The notes beneath the pieces were generated by a model. That model had not been told where the DNA came from and did not search any database. It was given only the letters and a program-made list of their open reading frames with translations. Below, piece after piece: positions 59,016 through 64,000 of a stretch of DNA of 64,000 nucleotides. The stretch is from Halichondria panicea (lineage: Eukaryota; Porifera; Demospongiae; Suberitida; Halichondriidae), in the NCBI RefSeq assembly GCF_963675165.1, contig NC_087379.1, forward strand, positions 7,532,339 to 7,596,338, written 5' to 3'. The number at the start of each line of letters is the position of its first letter. The stretch's first letter is position 1. Position numbers and translations under genes: made by a program.

Positions 59016-61290
59016 GGGCTTGTACTAGAAGTACACACATGACCATTCACAGGTAAGCGTAAAGAAACACGATAATACAAAGTACACGATTGGAACCTGA
59101 TAGTATAGTGGATGAACTGGTTTGCAATTGACGGGTCACAGCGGCCACCATCACTACGTGTACGTACTGGAGAGATAGGCTCACGAACTGAACCTTCAGA
59201 GGCATATGAGCTGAAAGCAAATCAATACAGGTTAGGCTAACTATTTGTTAACATGGCAACCTGTGGAAAAAGTATTGCACATGCACACAACCATGTACAT
59301 GACACTGGTTAGCCAGCATGGGCTGCATACAAGCAAGCAACAGACAAGACACAGTACAGTGCCCTGGGGCATATTGATCTTGACACAGCTAGGCCAAGAC
59401 AGGTGCCGTGCTCTTCTTCCTGTCACTGGCAGTATGCAGTGTTTTCCCAACTAAGCAGCTCTGTTGCTCATGTGATCATCTGTTCTTGTAAAAGATATAC
59501 AGAGAGTGGATAAGTACAATTATAATTACATGTATGACACAGAGTGTTGCCATGGTAGCAACCACAGCCGACAGTTGGTGCTTTGACCCACTGCTGCAAT
59601 GCTGCTAGATCTATATGATTATAGAGAGCATAGTTCCATAGAGCTTAAAGTGGCAACACACTTAGTCAGTTAAAATTATAACAGGCACTTGATTTGTGCT
59701 GTTAATAGCCTAAGTTCGCTCTGAGCAACACTGAGAGTGCTGGTTAGGAGGGGTTCAAATCTGAGTCACCGTTACGATGATCAGTGATGATATAGGTAAC
59801 TCAATCATGCAGGCAGTTACTGACTACAATATACTCATGTTGCATCATAATGGTGATACACATTGCATGACACATCATATATTGCATGATAAGTACACCA
59901 CTGGGGTCAATGCAGCAACTCTTGATTAAGGCTTTCAGGCATATTGTGCCATTGTCATTGTCATTGGTTAAGTGACATTCTCCTTTGTTGGGAGTAATCT
60001 GATCTATTAGCCAACATTCAGTAAGAGGCTTTGAATTGGGCAATAGGCACTTCATTTGTGCTCCTGCCATTGGTTAGATAAGCTCGCTCTGAGCAGGACA
60101 GTTGGCTTTGCAGCCATTGGTTAGTACAAGAGCTCGCTCTGAGCTGGACTGCCTGAGTTCAGTTGGCTTTGTAGCCATTGGTAAGAGTGAGTGTAGAGCC
60201 TAGCATTGACCCCAGGATTAGTATCCCCTGTACATGTGTGGTGACTAGTCATGTGATGTGTGCGTGATCATTGCAAAGGCCACCACCACCCGCCACCAAT
60301 TGCATACAAGCCTCGCCGACAAGACAAACATAGAACAGAAACAAAAAAACTAAACTATCCTAAAAAAGCACAAACAAGATTGAACACAAAGTAAGTAAAG
60401 TACGCACGAATGAAAGCTCTTACTCTAAAACAAAAAAAGGTTTTTTTGGTGGTGTTACCCGGTTTTTTTTTTTGGTTATATTAAGGTGGTTCTAATAATC
60501 TTGCATGCATTTAATTGTGATAAAGCCTGATTCTTATAACTTCTATAACGAGTATGTAGGGATATTTATATAAATGTAAGTACACAAAGAAAAATTAAAC
60601 TACACAACCACACAGTGGCTGTGCAGAACTACAACTACTAATTGGCCTAAATTGGAGAATTTGGTCTGATAACGAACAAAAAAAAACAAACACAGTGATT
60701 ACACAAAAAGAGTATAGTATATATGAATCATTACCCTCACTTTGAGGGTATTAGATCTATACTAATGCTCATGGATCTGATAATCTGGCTGGTGCAAGAT
60801 TATGTGAAAAGAAAAAAAAAGCTATCTATCTATACCTAACAAATCAATTAAGCTACAAGTGTAGAAACACAAACAAATTGGCCTAACCTAATTAACACAG
60901 GCGAGGCAATGCAATGGCTTTGGAGGGGGGCATGCAGATATAGATAGTATGATGGTACCTCAGCTGCAGGGTCGTGAAGAGCGGTAGGAGGTCTCGACGG
61001 TTACAGACGAAGGAGTTGAGCTGGCCAGACAATGCTATCTGCAGTCGAATAGACCACTCTACACGAGGGGCTACAAGCTACCTGCAGTCCGAAGCATCCA
61101 GCCCACCAGTGCTATTCCATGACCGTTCCAACCACCAATGGAGACAACAAACCCAAACCAAACCCCCATACAGAGGTACAACCACAGAGGCATTACACAG
61201 CCAAACCACCTTAGAGGCAAACCCCCTTGCAGAGGAATCACAACCCCCTTATATAGAGAGAGGCATACACAACTAAACTCCCTTACAGAG
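59016..61290. other. Noncoding stretch, unit 2
   Basis: Counterpart of 21571-23830 with scattered small indels. No supported gene seen on either strand. Confidence 0.5.
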
Positions 61291-61304
61291 GAATGCACAA
61301 CCAA

Positions 61305-61975
61305 ACAAACCTCCTTAGAGAGAGGCATCAGTACAACCAAGCCCCCTTAGAGAGAGGCATCAGTACAACCTAGTCCCCTTAGAGAGGCATCAGTACAACC
61401 AAGCCCCCTTAGAGAGAGGCATCAGTACAACCTAGTCCCCTTAGAGAGGGATCAGTACAACCAAGCCCCCTTAGAGAGAGGCATCAGTACAACCAAGTCC
61501 CCTTAGAGAGAGGCATCAGTACAACCCCCTTAGAGAGAGGCATACACAACTAAACTCCCTTACAGAGGAATGCACAACCAAACAAACCTCCTTAGAGAGA
61601 GGCATCAGTACAACCTAGTCCCCTTAGAGAGCGGCATCAGTACAACCCCCTTAGAGAGAGGCATACACAACTAAACTCCCTTACAGAGGAATGCACAACC
61701 AAACAAACCTCCTTAGAGAGAGGCATCAGTACAACCTAGTCCCCTTATAGAGAGGCATCAGTACAACCAAGTCCCCTTATAGAGAGGCATCAGTACAACC
61801 CCCTTAGAGAGAGGCATCAGTACAACCCCCTTATAGAGAGGCATCAGTACAACCAAGCCCCCTTAGAGAGAGGCATCAGTACAACCCCCTTATAGAGAGG
61901 CATCAGTACAACCAAGCCCCCTTAGAGAGAGGCATCAGTACAACCAAGCCCCCTTAGAGAGAGAGGCATATATAT
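61305..61975. repeat. ~32-bp minisatellite, unit 2
   Basis: Same family as 23838-24220, nearly twice as long. Confidence 0.85.
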
Positions 61976-63019
61976 ATACAACCTACTTAGAGAACTAAAC
62001 CCCTTACAGAGGAATGTACAACCCCCTTACAGACCATTAGGAAAACATACCCATGCACAATTAATTTAGCCACCAATTCATTGATGAGAGAGACTTGATG
62101 AGAGTGAGAGACTTTCTAAGAGGGACTTGTGAGAGAGATGTCGACGGAGACAGGATATAGTTCCTCTGAGCAGCAAACTTGCAGCGCCCGCCATCTTGCA
62201 ACAGATTACACCTCGAGGCGTAGAGCCGAACATAGAGCAATCATGTATTTCAGCTGCTCAACGCGGTTGCAATGCCTCGGAAATTAACAGTTAACTAGCT
62301 ATCTATACTAGATAAATGCTTCCAGTAATTAATACAATGCATGCATTATAATTATTCTCCCCCATCCAGTTTGCAGTTTTAGAGGGCAGGCAGGTCAAGG
62401 GACAGGCATAAATCCTACAAAAAAGTTGGGATATTTTTTCTCAATCAGTGCTTTTTTACCTAGGCTTTTAGGACCGTATGAAAAAAGAGTTAAAAAAGAG
62501 ATACATCAAAAAGCTTTAAGAGATACACAAGTCAGTGTAACGTACCAAACAACCAAAGCTCTACAGTAGACACAGTCCCGAGCAGAACAAGCTTAAGCCA
62601 ACAACATCAACCGACACAAGTACAGCCCGCTATCAGAACAACGAGCCCGACAATCAACACAGACAACATCCACCGACACAAGTACATGCAGTCACCAGAA
62701 CAGCAAGCCACAGAGACACATCATCGACACAAGAGTACAGTTCCTAGAACATCAAGCTCCACAGAGACAACGTCCATCGACACAACAGTACAGTCACCAG
62801 AACAGCAAGCCACAGAGACACATCATCGACACAAGTACAATTCCTAGAACATCAAGCTCCACAGAGACACAACACAACGTAGCAAGGCATAATTATTAGC
62901 AAATCGTTTATTTTATTAATGGCAGACCACAGTACTACAAATTATAAATTTAAATTATGAGTAGTGACCCCATAGATAGATATAGTCAGTGTGCATGATA
63001 TGATATGTAGAGTTATAAT

Positions 63020-63350
63020 TATGAGAGTCCATGATACAGTTATAATTATGAGAATATGAGTAGAGAGTCAGTGTGCTTCCATGATACAGTTATAATTATG
63101 AGAGTAGAGAGCCAGTGTGCTTCCATGATACAGTTATAATTATGAGAGTAGAGAGCCAGTGTGCTTCCATGATACAGTTATAATTATGAGAGTAGAGAGC
63201 CAGTGTGCTTCCATGATACAGTTATAATTATGAGAGTAGAGAGCCAGTGTGCTTCCATGATACAGTTATAATTATGAGAGTAGAGAGTCAGTGTGCTTCC
63301 ATGATACAGTTATAATTATGAGAGTAGAGAGCAGAGAGTCAGTGTGCTTG
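63020..63350. repeat. 44-bp minisatellite, unit 2 (short allele)
   Basis: Only about 7 units, mostly with GAGAGCCAGTGTGC. The higher-order pattern of unit 1 is absent. Confidence 0.85.
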
Positions 63351-64000
63351 CATGCATGATAATATGAGTGTTGTGTTACCATACTTGATCATCCATGATT
63401 TTTAGAGTCCTTTGTTTCGATCATCAGGGGAAGTGACGGGTGTTAAAAGTTTTTCCAGTATCAAACAGTAGTGTTGAGAAATATTGGTGGCCATGAATTC
63501 GAGTTGAGGGGCTGCCATTGGATGTATCTTGCCCACGACAATGATGGAGAGTACGCCAGGTAGTATGGTCATAGATTGAAGAGTTCTTCAGTATACGGTA
63601 TATAACTAGGAGTCTTCTGCTTCATCATCATCATCAGGGGGTTACCACAGTAGACACGTCCCACGCAGTGCTGCGTATAATAATTATAGTGTTCAGATAG
63701 AAGTGCTTATATTAGAGTTGTTTGAGAGTTCATTGCACTGCACTGCATATTGATCCAGGGTCTTCGAGATGTTCCATTAGTCCCAGCTGGTCGTCACCGA
63801 AAGATGTGCAGTTGTAAATAGATAGGATGCACAAAAACAATCGAGAATTGACATACATACATACATGGATGGAAGATGGAGTATGACATGACATGGCATC
63901 TTAGCACAAGAATTATAGGAAGAGAATTGTTCGTAATTTATAGAGAAAAAGAAGTAATATTATGTTCGGAAGAGAATGGTTCGAAGTTGAGAGAGAGAGA

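Larger units (their letters stand above)
37560..64000. repeat. Segmental duplication, unit 2 copy (continues past the window)
   Basis: Collinear with 2,330-26,940. A related junction is visible at 36,571-36,810, which matches positions 1-9 and 240-480. The whole tandem period is therefore about 36.6 kb and at least three units exist in part. Confidence 0.9.

Overview
The window is animal nuclear DNA. Genes have short GT-AG introns, intergenic DNA is AT-rich, and there are many minisatellites and small inverted-repeat transposons. One gene ends in a selenoprotein K-type Gly-Gly-Gly-TGA-Gly motif. The families seen (Mind bomb-type ANK/RING protein, SELENOK, GTPases joined to ankyrin repeats and death domains) and the style of the repeats suggest a demosponge such as Amphimedon. 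That species call is inference.

Layout. The dominant feature is a tandem segmental duplication with a period of about 35.6-37 kb. Positions 1-2,300 are the tail of a preceding unit (5' part of a Mind bomb-like gene, damaged). Unit 1 runs from about 2,300 to 37,000. Unit 2 starts at about 37,560 and runs off the right edge. Each unit holds, left to right: a large minus-strand gene (unit 1: 16,248 to 2,372; unit 2: 52,963 to 37,981), a head-to-head plus-strand SELENOK gene, a 90/71-bp minisatellite field, a noncoding stretch, a 32-bp and a 44-bp minisatellite. Unit 1 continues with a minus-strand gene with collagen-like repeats (29,730 to 27,601), a small plus-strand gene end (30,179-30,871), and a Mind bomb-like ANK plus RING gene (36,579 to 31,440).

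Main result. Following splice sites and reading phase by hand joins what look like separate ORFs into one gene per unit: ankyrin repeats - death domain - ROC-like GTPase with a long Lys/Ser/Thr repeat insert - COR-like region - beta-rich exon - split death domain - terminal death domain. All exon phases agree. Copy A adds up to 1,659 aa and copy B to 1,788 aa, with no frameshift or stop. The ankyrin part consists of single-repeat, 99-bp phase-0 exons inside nearly identical ~780-bp cassettes: 6 ankyrin exons in A and 9 in B, expanded independently after the segmental duplication. By family logic these are intracellular innate-immune or cell-death signalling proteins (ankyrin sensor, GTPase switch, death-domain recruitment). 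That function is inference.

Other results. SELENOK copy B reads in frame to the Sec TGA while copy A is shifted by 8 nt in exon 2. The Mind bomb-like gene has a second, frame-damaged RING cassette that must be skipped to keep the reading frame. Four small DNA transposons with clear target-site duplications lie in introns of only one of the two copies. The 44-bp satellite has a 220-bp higher-order period. Terminal death-domain exon relics suggest recombination between 3' exons.
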